Positions 1 to 12,186 of a DNA stretch of 64,000 nt are shown piece after piece (the stretch's first letter is position 1; every line of letters begins with the position of its first letter). Under the pieces are notes generated by a model, which was not told the origin of the DNA, searched no databases, and was given only the letters and a program-made list of their open reading frames with translations. This DNA is from Botryotinia globosa (taxonomy: Eukaryota > Ascomycota > Leotiomycetes > Helotiales > Sclerotiniaceae): assembly GCA_014898425.1 (NCBI GenBank), contig RCSZ01000016.1:620001-684000 (forward strand). Reading direction: 5' to 3'. A program made the position numbers and the translations under genes.

Positions 1-1683
1 TATTTTTCTTTGAATAAATAGATCCTTTAATATATCCTCCCAGATTAAATTTTTGAGCAAAGTTAGAGAAAATCGGTAAAATATAATGTAATAATATAAC
101 TAGAAAACAATTGGTAAGTAGAAAACAATTGGTGGATGGGAATGAGTTTTGATATAAAGAATTAATAATGTTATGATAGGGTTTAGAGCTCTAATATTGA
201 TTAATTATAAGGGAATAATTAATATAAGAATTATATCCTATATTAGTATTGATATTGTATTTTATATTATTAGCTTGTTTTTTATTATAATTGTTTTTAA
301 TATGATTTGGTTTTTTATAATAAAGGCAAAGGTTAAGATTAAAACATTATTTTCGAATATAATGGGATAGGGGGCGCTGATCTTGTTGAGTGGTGTTTAA
401 TTGTATAGAGTTATCAGATGACTTTGGTATAGAGGGGGCTATAATTGGGGCTAGCTTTCTATTGTGATACCTCAATTAATCACAATTAAAATTAATATTC
501 TAGCTTTTTTATTAATTATCAAGATAAGTTTTTTTTTTTAGATTATTATAAATACCTTACCACCAGATTATTCATATATCAATATCAATAGTAAAAAGTT
601 TATTAAAGTAATTAACTGAAGTATTAATTAATTTTTGTGAAACCTTAAACTTGAGATTAGCGATTTGTTATTCAATGGTTTTCCTGCATTTGATAGTAAG
701 CTATTTGAATTTAGTAATGAAATTACCAAATGAAATCTTCCTCATTTTGTATTTGTTGTAATCTATAAAAGCCTTTTGTGAAAGATTAAGGGTTTGGTAT
801 TATTTATTCAACTTACCCTAGATGCTTGCTATAGTGCGCTATTTAGGGGGTCAGAGATTGAAATTGTGTGGATTATCTGTGATTATATCGAAGTGTATTT
901 AATTGTTTGTATAAACCGAGTTAAAAAGTAAATTGATGAGGAATATAATCTGCTGGAATTCTGACTCGTTTTTGTAATCTACGGTTAAACAATAATTAAT
1001 TATATTACAGAATGTTATATACTAGTTTTGATGCTTTATAATATCTTATTCATTACCACTGAACTTTTTGGGGGAAGTAAAATATCTTTAACGGGGTGGA
1101 GCTCCTGGATTATTACAAATAGCAATTTTTAGTATTTCAATTATATCTTGCAATTCAATAATCCGTAATTGAGCTTTATTAATTTAAGTATATATTGCAA
1201 TAGTTTGTTCTTATAATAAAATTGTAATCATTTTAATCAAAGTAAATACAATTTGAGCAACTGCAAAATATGTAGTATTTGGATTATAAAATAGATCTGT
1301 AAATAAGGAAATATTAGTTTTAATAAAATTGATGGTATAATTTAAGAAAAGGAATTGTAGGAATAGATTAAATATAACTGTTTAATTAGCTATCTTTAGA
1401 GTACTTTCATAGCTATAAAACGTTCTTGTAGAGTTCTCAATAATAAGTTAATATAGATATGTTTTAATGTAATCAAATAATTTTACTAAAAAATGATAAA
1501 GTTATTTATAATAAGTTAATAATAGATTCGATTAATATAATCGGGTTATAACTTTGATAGAATCAGAGTAATCAAAATAATTAGAGTACAATTTAAATAA
1601 GTATTTTTAAAATGAAGCTATAATAGCTTTTAAGTAGATGGTACAAATTGTTAAGATATAGGTAAAGACTTATATTGTACCAT

Positions 1684-2225
1684 AAGGGTTCTAAGTGCTA
1701 TAAAAGGTTGAGGCCCTATTATAGGAAGTAGGGCACACTAAGGGCACGCTAAGGGTTCGTGCCTGAGGCACGAAGGCAACGTAGTTGGCGCCGTGACAAA
1801 TACTATAAATATAAGATTGTTTGTAACTTGAAAAGAATATTTTAAAGAAAGGTTTGATTATAGATAATATAATAATATGAGAAAAGACCTAGTGTTATAG
1901 CTGATGATCGATTCTATCTATAAAAAACACGAGACTTGCTACTATATATAAACATTGAGTGAAAAAATAAAAAAATATTTAGGATTAGGAGGTAAGGATC
2001 AAGATGATGGCTCTTGCTTACCTAATCTACGCTAAGCTAATTTAGTGTATATGCACGTGATGTGTGTTCACGTGTCAAAAGTGTAACATGTAGTTATTAA
2101 TAAAGAGCTATATAGAAAGGAAGTTAGAAGCGAAGCTTTCAACTTATACTTGAAAAGCTAGCTAAAACGGCTAGTATAGTCGGTCACGTGCCTAGAGGGT
2201 ACGTGCGCCCTTACAATCGCTCACC
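1684..2225. mobile_element. GC-richer island, possible LTR-retrotransposon relic
   Basis: Within the AT-saturated tract this segment keeps normal composition. It holds a TATAAAAGG-like box near 1698, a palindromic stretch CGTGCCTGAGGCACG near 1760, and TTGGCGCCGTGAC near 1781, which resembles the tRNA primer-binding sites that follow 5' LTRs in many LTR retrotransposons. A second part near 2040-2225 is rich in CACGTG/CACGTGC motifs. No gag-pol coding remains. The LTR reading is inference from these short motifs; no pair of LTRs was found. Confidence 0.3.
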
Positions 2226-2574
2226 GCACCCCTATCATAAATATAATAAAATCCCTATAAAAATAAGGTTTTTTTTATATAAACTATTATATTAATTTTT
2301 TCACTTAAAATCTTTTTATTTTTTTCTCTAAAAAATTGAAAATAATAAATAGTTATAATTGATATATGAAAAATCATTTGAAATATTTTTTTGTAATAAT
2401 TGAAGGTTTATCTCCTTAATATTCTTGCCGCCTGTGAGGGCCGAAGGTGTATATAGATATGAAAAAAGAGAATCTTGCTTAATGAGACCCGATTCAAGCG
2501 ATCTAATTGATTTGATTTAAACAATCTGATTGGCTCGATTTTCTTAGCATTATAGCTATAGCGTAACTCCTTAG

Positions 2575-2935
2575 ACTTTTTCAATAAAATTATTTAAATT
2601 AGTTTATTCAAATTAATATAAATTAAAAGAAAAAAAAAGAAAAGTGGTAACTATATATAAAAAACTAAAGGCTTTCAAATAATATATTTTTTATATTGCT
2701 AGTTTCAAAACTAAGGGTTTTATAAAGGATTGAAATTGAAATAATATAAATTTTATAATATAAAATTCTAAACTTTTTCTATAAAATCATTTAAATTAGC
2801 TTATTCAAGCTAATATAAATTGAATGAAAAAAAAAGAAAAGTAGTAATTATATATAAAAAACTAAAGGCTTTCAAATGATATATTTTTTATATTGCTAGC
2901 TTCAAAACTAAGGGTTTTCTAAAAGGTTGAAGTTT
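2575..2935. repeat. 197-bp tandem duplication, decayed
   Basis: Two copies of the same AT-rich unit lie head to tail with a constant offset of 197 bp (2575 matches 2772, and 2701 matches 2898). The best matched part is about 160 bp. Most differences between copies are transitions (for example AGTTTCAAAA against AGCTTCAAAA), which fits RIP acting on linked duplicates. No coding content is seen. Confidence 0.7.
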
Positions 2936-3483
2936 AATTAGTATAAATATAGTTAAAGCTTATATAATCAATTGAAAGAGGGTTATATTGAATGTAGTAA
3001 GTCTAAAATTAATCAAAATTATTTTAATACTATAACTTTCGTGGTTCAATAGTATAATTGATGATTCGAAATGAAGTAACCCAAAAAAATATGAAAAATA
3101 TATATATATATATAATATAATAAAATAAACCGATTTCGCCTACAAGCTTTCAATAAAATTTCTTTTTTAGATTTTTATAATAATAAATATAATTATATAA
3201 TACTTTCTTAAAAAGCAAGGAGTCCAGGGGCTCGCAGGCCCCTGGTAATTCTTATTGAATAATTATATAATATTAAAATATCTTTTTTTAAAAAATTCTA
3301 ATATATAATATTCTTCTTACACGAAATAAATAAATTTTTATATAAATTTAGAATTTTCAATTTTAATATTTTCAAATTCTATTTTAAAAAAAATTCTATT
3401 CATTTTTTTATATAATTTGATTAATTAAATAATATTTTTTTAAAATAATTTATAATTTTACATTTTATTATAATAAATAAATT

Positions 3484-3540
3484 AAAATATAAAAAGTTGA
3501 ATAATCTAATATTTTAATTGGAAAAGTATTATAAAAGTTA
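3484..3540 (+). repeat. RIP-mutated copy of the repeat also found at 25.3 kb
   Basis: This segment aligns in the same orientation with 25337-25394 around the core TAAAARGYTGAATAAT and GGAAAAGYATTA. The copy here carries A or T where the other has G or C, almost entirely as transitions. The matching right flank suggests that both are right-hand ends of one repeat family. Confidence 0.55.
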
Positions 3541-3881
3541 ACATTATCGCTTATTATATATATAAGTAGCTAGCATCTTTTAATTAAACTACTCCCAAGC
3601 ACTCATGTATATCGAGTGATTATGATTGTTATTAAAGAAAATAGAGAATGTTCATCAGAAGATAGGATTTGAAATAGTAGATTCGTTAACATTATATACA
3701 TTATATAGTAGCCAAGCCCATTTTAGACACCATAACCTCCAAGTAAGAACGCCACCTCCAAACAGATACCGCTATATACATGTGCATCTAAATGCAATTT
3801 TGGTCATAATTCATTAAGCGTTACCCATAAAAACTCTCATTCCAATCCTGTGCTCTCGGTATCCAGTAGTCGACCAGATTT

Positions 3882-5385
3882 TTAGAATTTAGCTTTCAAT
3901 TTCCATCCGCCACCATAACCTCTTGCACATGCCATTGCAACTGCGCTGGAAGCATAGCACAGACCAGTGAACACGATCAATCCCCAGTAAGCACCCCCGC
4001 AAGCCTCAATTAGAACCCCAGCGATTGGAACACCAGTCAAACATGAAATACTGACAACTGAATAACAAGTTGCGTAATATCTGCCATAATCCTTGGTGTC
4101 GCACAATTGGCCTACGCAAACGGGGGTCAAACCGACATTGCTACCACATGCAAAGCCGAGTATTATGACGGAGCAGATTAAACCCGCGTAAGTGTGTCCG
4201 AAAGGAAGCCAGACGACAAAGCAGGCCAATACGGTAAGAGAGATTGCCATAATAAGAGTATTGAAACGGCCAATCATATCAGCTACCAAGCCCGGGAGGA
4301 AACGGCCGACAACAGATGCAGCAGATAGGATGGACAGAGATTGGTAGGAAATTCCTGCATCAAATCCTTGATAGAGAGCGTATGATGTAATATAAGTGAC
4401 TGGAATGAAAAAACCCCATTCAAGGAGATAGACGCCCAATACCGTGAAGGCGAAGTCTGGCTTCTTGAAAATTTTGATATCTGGATGAGGACTTTGAGCA
4501 GTTCGAGAACGTGGGAGACGAGGTTTAATGAAGAGGTTGGCTAGAGCGGTGATGAAAACGAAGATGAAACCCATTACACGCATTGTCCATGAGAACTAGA
4601 TTGAAATTGCTTAGTAATGTTCTGTGTTAAATGGAGAAGCTTGGAGAATGGATACTTACACCAATCTTTGGGATGAGATTCTCTAAGAGAAGTGGGAAAA
4701 TAATGCCCCCGACAGCACCACCAGTGGCTGCAATTCCAGTTGCATTTCCACGCTTCTTATTGAACCAGTGGCCAATTACTGCGATTGATGGAGTGAAGGT
4801 CAGCGAACTTGCAAAACCACCGAGTATGCTGAATACGGCGATCCAATGCCAGTATTCTGAGAACAGTTAGCTTTGCACGATCTTGCTTCTTGGGTTCAAA
4901 AACTTACCAGTACACTCCCCAAAGAGGAAGACGGAAAGGACAAGCAAAATGCTTCCTGGCAGAACCAAATATCTTGGTCCATAAACGTCGAATGCAGGTC
5001 CAATGTAAATGCCTCCAATGAACAAAATGAATGAGTATAATGAGAAAATCCATCCAATTTGCGATTCAGAATAAGATGCCAACTGGTTCGTAGCTAAGTA
5101 GGCTTGAAATGAACCTGTGGAATTTGTAATACCGAAACTGCAAAACATGCCACACCATGATCCAAAGACAACTAGCCAAGCTTGCAATCCACCCTCGGGG
5201 TACTTATAATCATCCTCAGAATCCGAATCAGATTCATCTAACAGGCGATCAGGGAGTGGAGTAACAGTAACAACGACTGTTTTCTCTTTCTCTGAGCCGA
5301 GAGCTCCGGCTAAGGAGCCCTCGTTTTCATTCTTCTCAAGATCAATTGGTGAAGTGGAGTTCTTGTTGACCTGGGATTGGTCCAT
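3882..5385 (-). CDS. MFS transporter, monocarboxylate permease (MCH/SLC16) type
   Basis: Proposed CDS is complement(join(3882..4595,4660..4856,4908..5385)), 462 aa, with introns of 64 and 51 nt (donor GTAAGT in both, acceptors CTAG and TCAG). The first ~60 residues are an acidic, charged cytosolic tail. Then comes the YPEGGLQAW motif typical of fungal monocarboxylate-type MFS permeases, about 12 hydrophobic segments, the loop [14 protein letters not shown] after the fourth to fifth helix, and a second-half DMIGRF loop. Family members in yeast (Mch proteins) sit in the plasma or vacuolar membrane and are poorly defined in substrate; Mch5 carries riboflavin. The substrate here cannot be told from sequence. 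Length fits the family. It borders the AT-rich island, with its 3' end about 290 bp from it, yet is intact. The start is the first ATG, with no in-frame alternative upstream. Confidence 0.9.
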
Positions 5386-7822
5386 AGTATGCCGGGTTGA
5401 GATTTTGGAGGGATTATGTGCTTATCGTTGTATCTGATGCGAAGAACTCTGTGCCTAGCAACAGATATAATGCTTTAACAGTCAAACGCAATTGGGGGAA
5501 AGGGTACAGGATCCAGGATAGTGGTAAGAAGTATGGGGCTGACTTTGATGCTGAGAGACTTCCTGTGTGCTTTTGATGAGGATGTGATGATTTACTGTAA
5601 AAGACGAAGGGAATAAAGACTTCATATATGAAAGATACGCCAGGGTGCTTCAGGTTCAGTGAGGATACTTTCTAGTTGTCAATGCCCAACGTTACCACTC
5701 GGCTTGACTGAGCGCCATCCCTTTCGAGATCTAGCCCTCTCCCCCAGAGTCGACAGCAAGTATGTTCTTGGTGTGTGATCACTACAAAGCTCCATTATAG
5801 CGCACACTAATAACTTCACGATGCTAGCTTGCGATGATAATACACTCAAAAAGTCTTGCCAACTCAAAATCTGGAACAAAATCCGCAGTACCGACGTGGT
5901 ACTTGGAACGCTCTGGAGCATAACGTTGGGCCTATGTCACTCGTGATACCCAAGAATAACGAAAAGAACAGACGAAATTGCGCAAAGGAGGATAAAATTT
6001 GAAGAAAAAAAGAAATAATTCTCCACCATTTTGCGGTCAACGGGGGACCTCTGCTAGCTCACCGTGAAGCTTGAACTTGTCAGATTTTGCGGGGCGGAAA
6101 AGGTTTCCAATTTTGGAAAAACAATGCGGATTTCAATAGATCATCTCCATTTCAACGGTATCGAGTCCCGACGGTGACGGTATCCATTTTCTCACAGGCA
6201 AAGTCAAAAATCTGATGTAAAAATAGTGATGTGCTGGAGGTGACAAATGGATTGTTGTTTGACAATGGAAAGATTGTGAAGGGGTAAAATAAAAGAGAAT
6301 GATTTGGCGACGCAAACGAGAGCTAGCGTGGAAATTCTCGGCAGAAGTTTCTCCGAAAAACCTTTTCTACAATGTCCACCTTCACCTCATCTCCATCCAT
6401 CCTCATCTTCATTTTTCATTCTCAATCACGAATTCACTCAGCGCTCCAAAGAGGGCATTCGTTCAATAAAATCTATGAGCGTGTCGATCCCCTCTCATGA
6501 TCTCGATGAAAGCGTCATTTCCCTGAATGTCTCGTATACCAACGTGTTTGATAAATTACCACACCGAGGGACAGCGTTCTCAATGCAGTACCTCGAGTAC
6601 ATGCAGGGACCATGTGTATTTGTTCTAGAATGATTCGATTGGGCTGGAAAGCTTCTTTGCAGGTGAATTTGGAAGCTATTAGCAAACAGAAATTAAAAAG
6701 TCCATCTTGTGAAGCGCCTAAGATGGATCCGGGTCGTGCACAAAGCATTCTTCTTGTGGGGATAATTGACATCCTGGTTGTCATGAACACGGTTGGATCC
6801 GAGATGTCTGTTTTCTCCACTTGTTCCACTTAGCTCTGGGCACATCTATCACTTTGAATTCGAATTCAATGTCTGAATATGCTCACATGGCATGCAAATG
6901 TCCCTATCGGTGTAGCAGTACTTACCAGTGTAAGGTTAAAGCTGCTTTGTATAGTGGAGAGCTTTTTTTTTACCAGCAGAAATTCATATCAACCGGCAGG
7001 CGACCTAAACCTTAGGAAAAATATGCAAGAAAATGGACGTCCTTTTTTTCATGGTTTGCTACAGCCTACAGGTACGGAGAAAGCGGACTAATACCTGGTC
7101 AGCTCCCATCTCTACTTCGGGGCCATAAGTCCCAACTGCAAATCCACAATTTCCATAGCTCACTTGCACATCTATATATATGCTGAAGCTTGGGCCAGGC
7201 GAAGTTGCAGACTCACGCTATTCACGGAAAGCACCCAAGCTCTGAAACGTTAGAATGAACAGGGCATCTCAAAGTTAGATGGTGGTATGTGCTGTCTAGT
7301 CTCCGGTACATGAACAGTGCCATCAGTCCTACTTATTATTTTGGATGTGAGTAAGTACCTAGTTGAAATAAACATGCCGATGAAGGAGATATCGTCCATA
7401 TCTCAAGACCTTTAGAAATCTGGCGTAAATTTTAGTGAGCGTCGTAACCTGTGAATGAATAGCTGTGTGACTCTCAAAATATGGGAACCACCCCCAGTAT
7501 TCTCAATCGTGCGAACATTTCTTGATTCTGCATTCCTGCCAGCCCCAGGCCTTTCAACAGTTTCTTGAATGAACAGAACTTCTTTGCAGAATCGACCCCC
7601 TTTATTCGCCAATTCAAATTTCGTGAAATACATTCTATAACCAAATGCAGATCATTTGGGACAAAGAGGAACATGCACAGGTTGTACTATCAGTCAAAGA
7701 ACAAGAACCCTTTGAATGAAATTATCATCATGAAGAAAAATCAAAGTTCTGTTTTCCTAATGTACTACTGTTGTCCATCTTTCATATTAGTATGGTGATA
7801 TTAATGATCGATATCAATAACA
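5386..7822. other. Intergenic, no supported gene
   Basis: About 2.4 kb lies between the divergent MFS and adenosine deaminase genes. Open frames on both strands are short, overlap one another and show no domain, codon bias or splice pattern I can support. The longest forward one (around 6304-6633) lacks an ATG at its 5' end. The part next to 5385 should hold the MFS promoter. Nothing else is recognised. Confidence 0.6.
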
Positions 7823-10076
7823 ATGGAAAATTCGTCAAAATTCAGCGAATATAAAAGTAACCGAGCGAAATTGGTCGCCGATGAACAGGAGTACAGAGGG
7901 GGTGAGTCGTCTGATCATTTTCCGACCCAAATATGACATACTAACGTTGTAGACTATGATTTTGTTAAGTCTCTTTCGCCTACAGCCCAAGCCGCCAATA
8001 CGATAGTTTCTCGCATTCAACAATTCAACCGGCAGGTTCTTTTTGATCCAGTTGAGTCAACGAGTCGCTTACGTTCAGACTCTGGTTTCCCCCGCATCAA
8101 AGAATCCATAGCAAGGACAGCTCTATTAGAAATAATGAAAAAGTTACCAAAAGGAGCAATTCTTCACGCCCACGACGCTGCTTGCGTCTCGATTGATTTT
8201 ATCATTGAGAAGATGATCGAGACCCCGGGCATGTATATCAGCGCTTCAAGGCCCCTTGATGAATGGTGGGCAAAAAGGGAGAAGAGAATAAAGATAAAAT
8301 TCACATACAGTTCTTCGCAACCTCGACAGACTAGAAACTCAGTGAACAACCTTTGGGGTCCTGATTATGTACCCAATTCACTTGTTCCAGTCTCGCTTGC
8401 GGCCTCTACATACAGCGATTACCCTACCACTTTGAACTATGATAAATATCGTATCGCAAATAGTATCGAAAGACAACCTCTTCAGGGCAAGTCTTACTTT
8501 ATCACCTGGCTGAAGATTCGATTAACGAAGACGGAGTCCCAGCGATATGTCAGTGGGAGATTCAATGAAGCTTGTAATACATTCCAGAGTGGAAGAAAGC
8601 TACTTAATACGATAATCCACAACGAGCCAATTTTCCGACCATTCCTCAAGCAAATTTTCGAAGGGTTGGACGAGGACAACGTTAAGTGGATAGAGATTAG
8701 GTTTATTTTCAAGGTTGAATTTCGATTAGAATGGAGTGATACACCATCCGGAGAGCTTGAAATGGCAAGAGTAATTTGGGAAGAAAGAGAAAAGTTTGCA
8801 ATTGCGATGAAAAAGAAAAATAAAGAATGGTGGGGACTGCGGGTTATCTGGACAGGCTTGAGACTGTGGAAAGATGAAGAAATCAAAGCTGGTATGTTTT
8901 TCCCTTATACGTATCCCAGGAAAAATCTGACTCCATTCAACAGATATGGAGGCTTGCATGCGTGTGAAGGAAAGATATCCAGATCTAATCTCAGGATACG
9001 ATTTAGAGGGGCAAGAGAAAATTGATCGTACGCTCGAAGATCTCATACCTATGTGCCTCTGGTTTAAGCAACAATGCGCAAGCCGCAACTTACACATTCC
9101 ATTTTTCTTGCATGCAGGAGAATGCTTGGGTAATGGTGATGTAAATGACCACAATCTTTAGTAAGTATACTTGAAACATATTTAATGCTCCTGACTGCTG
9201 ATTGTTGGCTGTTTAGCGATGCCATTCTTCTAGGTACTCGACGTATTGGTCATGGATATTCACTTCCGAGACACCCGCTGCTGGAAAACATTTGTAAAGA
9301 GCGACAGATTATGATCGAGTCCTGTCCACTCTCAGATGGAAGTATGAGATTAACAAATCCTGCCAATGCTCATACTTTGCCAATGCTGTTGGCAAAAGGT
9401 GTAAGTGCTAGTTTGAATTGTGACGACCCATTTTTATTAGGTCAAGAAATGATAGGCGTTTCAATGGAATTCTTCATGTGCATCTGGTCATGGGATAATA
9501 TAGATCTGGGTCGTCTAGTATGTGTATTTCCTCTATGGACTGACTGTACTCTTATGAACGAGCATGCAAGCTAATTTATGATAAAAGGGTCATTTGGCAC
9601 AAAACAGCGTAAGGTGGTCACAATTTGAAGATCAGACTGACAAAGATTGGCAATTGGGAATCCGATCAGGTGAGAATTCAAAGAAAGGATTAAAGGCTCG
9701 GAGAATGCGAGAGTGGAAGCAAGACTGGGAAGAATTTTGTGCTTGGGTTGTTGAAAGATACGGAGAGCCTTGGGGAAATGAAGATGCTTTTAAGGCTACT
9801 TTGAAAGAGAGAGCGGAATTGGTTGAGCAAGATGTGGCGGATGAAGATGCGGTAGAAAAAGAACTTGATAGAATAGCAGCGCGGTTCAAGGAAAAAGACG
9901 AGTCGCTGAGAGAATGGAAAGAGAAAGAGATAAAGAGAAGGAAGTTCATTACTAGAGCGAAAGAACTGATGGCTGAGGAAAAGCTACAAGAAAACATGTC
10001 TAAAGGCTTGAAGAAACCTCCCGACAGTCCTGATAAGACTCCAAAGATGGTATTGAAGAAGCTACCAAAGAGTTAG
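7823..10076 (+). CDS. Adenosine deaminase, ADGF/ADA2 (CECR1)-like
   Basis: CDS join(7823..7901,7953..8891,8944..9160,9217..9517,9588..10076), 674 aa, five exons with introns of 51-70 nt; the first intron has a clear TACTAAC-like branch site. Metal-dependent deaminase motifs are in order: LPKGAILHAHDAA (the HxH metal ligands), FFLHAGE (catalytic Glu), RIGHGY (His) and NCDDPF (Asp pair), as in the ADGF branch that hydrolyses adenosine to inosine and ammonia. There is no signal peptide: the N-terminus is charged and hydrophilic, so an intracellular enzyme is likely, unlike secreted animal ADA2. The last exon codes a very charged, helical Glu/Lys-rich tail of about 130 residues. Activity on adenosine is inferred from the family; fungal members may prefer other purines. 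The upstream neighbour is divergent and the downstream region is gene-poor. Confidence 0.9.
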
Positions 10077-11079
10077 AACTGGATTCTGAAAGCCATCCCG
10101 AGATGGATTCCTGGTCAAGGTATCAAGCAGATTCTAGACATAAATCTAAAATAGCAGAGAAGACTATAATTTATGGTTAAAAAAGGGATACAATGCTAGT
10201 GAGAAGTTCCAACAATGAAAATGACTATTCTTCCACCAGACGACTATGGAAAGTGGGAGATGACTAAAGCAAGGGAATTCGGAATACTTCCTTGACTCCA
10301 TCTGGACAAGTTCCAATGTAATCATAAGTAGCTAAGTTTTAGGGAAGGAACGGGTCGAAATTCTAGCTTCCCCATTCAGGTCCCGGTACTTATCATTGCG
10401 GGGTAATGTTGGCTGTTATCGTTGACATGATCCACACAATTCGATTTCCAAAGTCACACTATACTCTAATAAGATTGAGAGATTTTCATTTGATATAGGT
10501 AAGGCAAATTAAGAGATATATTGGAAAGATCAGAAACTCGGATACAGAAGGAAGTGGCAGGTACCATTCGTGTTGATTTTTTGTTGCTCAGATAATCACC
10601 TCACCATGGAATTAATTATCTTTTCACAACGACCTTCACCTGCCCTCTCAGATGACACCTCTTTTTCATCACAGAGCGTACAAGATTGGATCAAAGAGAA
10701 AGAGAGAACTGCTCAAGCCGCCTGGGATTATGATGAATCCAAGAAAAGGAGTCTTAATTGCGAGACATATACTTATCGACTGGGAGAGCTTTACTCTTTC
10801 GCGCTTGAAGATCCTTTTGTCGATGACAGTCGATAAACATATGATTACGATGGAGGATGGGAGGATAATGCGCCATATATCCTGTATTGATAATCATGTG
10901 CTTAGGGCTCATCTATATTCTCTTTTTAATGTACATTCGGAGAGGAAGAAATTGTACTCTTGAATACTTCCGGTGTAATTTATGAATAAAGTGGAGGACT
11001 TTTCACCAGAGGGTAGAATTTCTGGTTAACGTCTGTCTTGAATGATTGGCAAGAGAATCCCTGTTAATTTCAAGGTTTA
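10077..11079. other. Intergenic region, one possible small gene
   Basis: About 1 kb lies between the deaminase and the aldoxime dehydratase 3' end. Apart from the small open frame at 10606-10836, nothing coding or structural is recognised. Confidence 0.5.
10606..10836 (+). CDS. Possible small hypothetical protein (76 aa)
   Basis: The start codon lies in a strong context (CACCATGG). The 76-aa product is hydrophilic with a charged, probably helical middle (VQDWIKEKERTAQAAWDYDESKKR) and an acidic end. No signal peptide, membrane segment, cysteine pattern or known family is seen. Composition is more protein-like than other short frames nearby, but it has no other support, so it may be chance or a remnant. 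Transcript evidence would decide it. Confidence 0.3.
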   Translation: MELIIFSQRPSPALSDDTSFSSQSVQDWIKEKERTAQAAWDYDESKKRSLNCETYTYRLGELYSFALEDPFVDDSR

Positions 11080-12165
11080 CTACAAATTAGCCAAATGCAT
11101 CAAACCCGTGCCTTCAGCGCAGCCTATGTACTCAGCATCCAAATCTCCCGACTTCAAAACACACAGCTCCACAAACAACACCGACTTTCCCTTTTCCAAC
11201 TGGCCTCCAGGCCCATAAAGATTCATAACCGTCTTTCGCAATTCCACATGACCCTTATGGGAACGGCCCGCTTGCTCAAAATGCGACAGGTCCAAGAAAT
11301 ATGCAAGTTGGTTTGTCTCTGCGATAGCTTCAGTATCAAGCTCTAAATCTCCTTTGGCATCAAAATTTTCATCCACAATCTCTGGAGTGGGGTTCTCATG
11401 GCCTATGTGTGTTGTAAATGCCACTACGCCATTTTTGTTGCGTTCAGTATCGAGATGAGATATCCAGGATTGGGCATGTGGATTTATTTGCTTGAGCCAG
11501 GCTTCTGTTTCCGCAGGTGTGATATTTGGTTGGCGTTGTCCTTCACGGACAAAAATGAGATTCTCGGGCGGACTGGAGATAGTTACTCTGCCTAATTTTA
11601 TTTTGGAGCTACGGATTTTAGGTATATCGATAGATTTTCTCGTGTCGTCTGGTTTTGCTTTGGTGGTAGTAGTATAAGCGGAGGTAAATGTATCGTTGGG
11701 ATCGGTATGTGAATCTGACGTTTCGGATAGTCGATGACGGTATACGCCCCAGTAACCTTCGTCGGAACTTTGTTTGAGGGGAAGAAGAGTGCCCATTGCT
11801 GAGACGACTGGCTGGCTTGAGGCGAACATGAAGCGCGATTTTGGGACGGTCATTACCTCGCGCCAGACACCTGCGTCTGGTGGGAGAGACTTCCAGAATT
11901 CTTGAACTGGGGAGGAGGCGTGGAATGATCGGTAGGAGGAAGAGGACAGCCAATAGGCGATGAAAGTTGTGGATTTGGGGCCATGACGAGGAAGTCCGTG
12001 ACTTTCGTCTTGAAGATGGTCGACACGATTGGCGGACGAAGAGAGCAGCTTGTACAGGGTGGATATGAGAATTACTTTTTCTGGCGTAAGCTCTTCGTGT
12101 TGGACACCAAAAATTCCATAAGTAAAGATGTAGTCCTTTCCGTCCATATCAAGAAGAAAAACCAT
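11080..12165 (-). CDS. Haem-containing aldoxime dehydratase (Oxd family)
   Basis: Single exon, 361 aa. Family members are cytosolic haem b enzymes that dehydrate R-CH=NOH to R-CN (phenylacetaldoxime, indole-3-acetaldoxime and alkyl aldoximes). Matches by eye: the FTYGIFGVQ start of the ferredoxin-like fold, STTFIAYW, the central ENLIFVREGQ (bacterial enzymes have a similar ENL/IRSGQ segment), SHKGH at residues 302-306 where bacterial members have SHPTH (this region carries a haem-pocket histidine), and the C-terminal EYIGCAEGTGLMHL. The protein starts close to the fold; bacterial and fungal members usually have about 25 more N-terminal residues. An in-frame TAA lies 15 nt upstream of the ATG and no acceptor lies between, so the short start looks real or the end has been lost. 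It is transcribed divergently from the Zn2Cys6 gene. A TATA box is at 12306-12312 and an inverted repeat at 12364-12382. Confidence 0.88.
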   Translation of the reverse strand: MVFLLDMDGKDYIFTYGIFGVQHEELTPEKVILISTLYKLLSSSANRVDHLQDESHGLPRHGPKSTTFIAYWLSSSSYRSFHASSPVQEFWKSLPPDAGVWREVMTVPKSRFMFASSQPVVSAMGTLLPLKQSSDEGYWGVYRHRLSETSDSHTDPNDTFTSAYTTTTKAKPDDTRKSIDIPKIRSSKIKLGRVTISSPPENLIFVREGQRQPNITPAETEAWLKQINPHAQSWISHLDTERNKNGVVAFTTHIGHENPTPEIVDENFDAKGDLELDTEAIAETNQLAYFLDLSHFEQAGRSHKGHVELRKTVMNLYGPGGQLEKGKSVLFVELCVLKSGDLDAEYIGCAEGTGLMHLANL

Positions 12166-12186
12166 GATGGGCAATGATTATCAAGC

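Larger units (their letters stand above)
1..3590. repeat. AT-saturated, RIP-like decayed repeat island
   Basis: The stretch is extremely AT-rich, dense in stop codons in all frames and without a believable gene. It contains decayed duplicated segments that differ mainly by C-to-T and G-to-A changes, the signature of repeat-induced point mutation in ascomycetes. It runs off the left edge of the window. A less AT-rich island sits at about 1684-2225 and is listed separately. The short open frame at 173-370 is built of Ile/Phe/Tyr/Lys only and is taken as chance in AT-rich DNA. Confidence 0.85.

Noticed and set aside
173..370. Open frame of 65 codons in the AT-rich left end
   Set aside because: Composed almost only of AT-rich codons with no motif; expected by chance in AT-saturated DNA.
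8164..9997. Minus-strand open frames of 121-142 codons over the deaminase gene
   Set aside because: Antisense to well supported exons; Ser/Phe/Leu-rich composition typical of reverse-complemented Lys/Glu codons.
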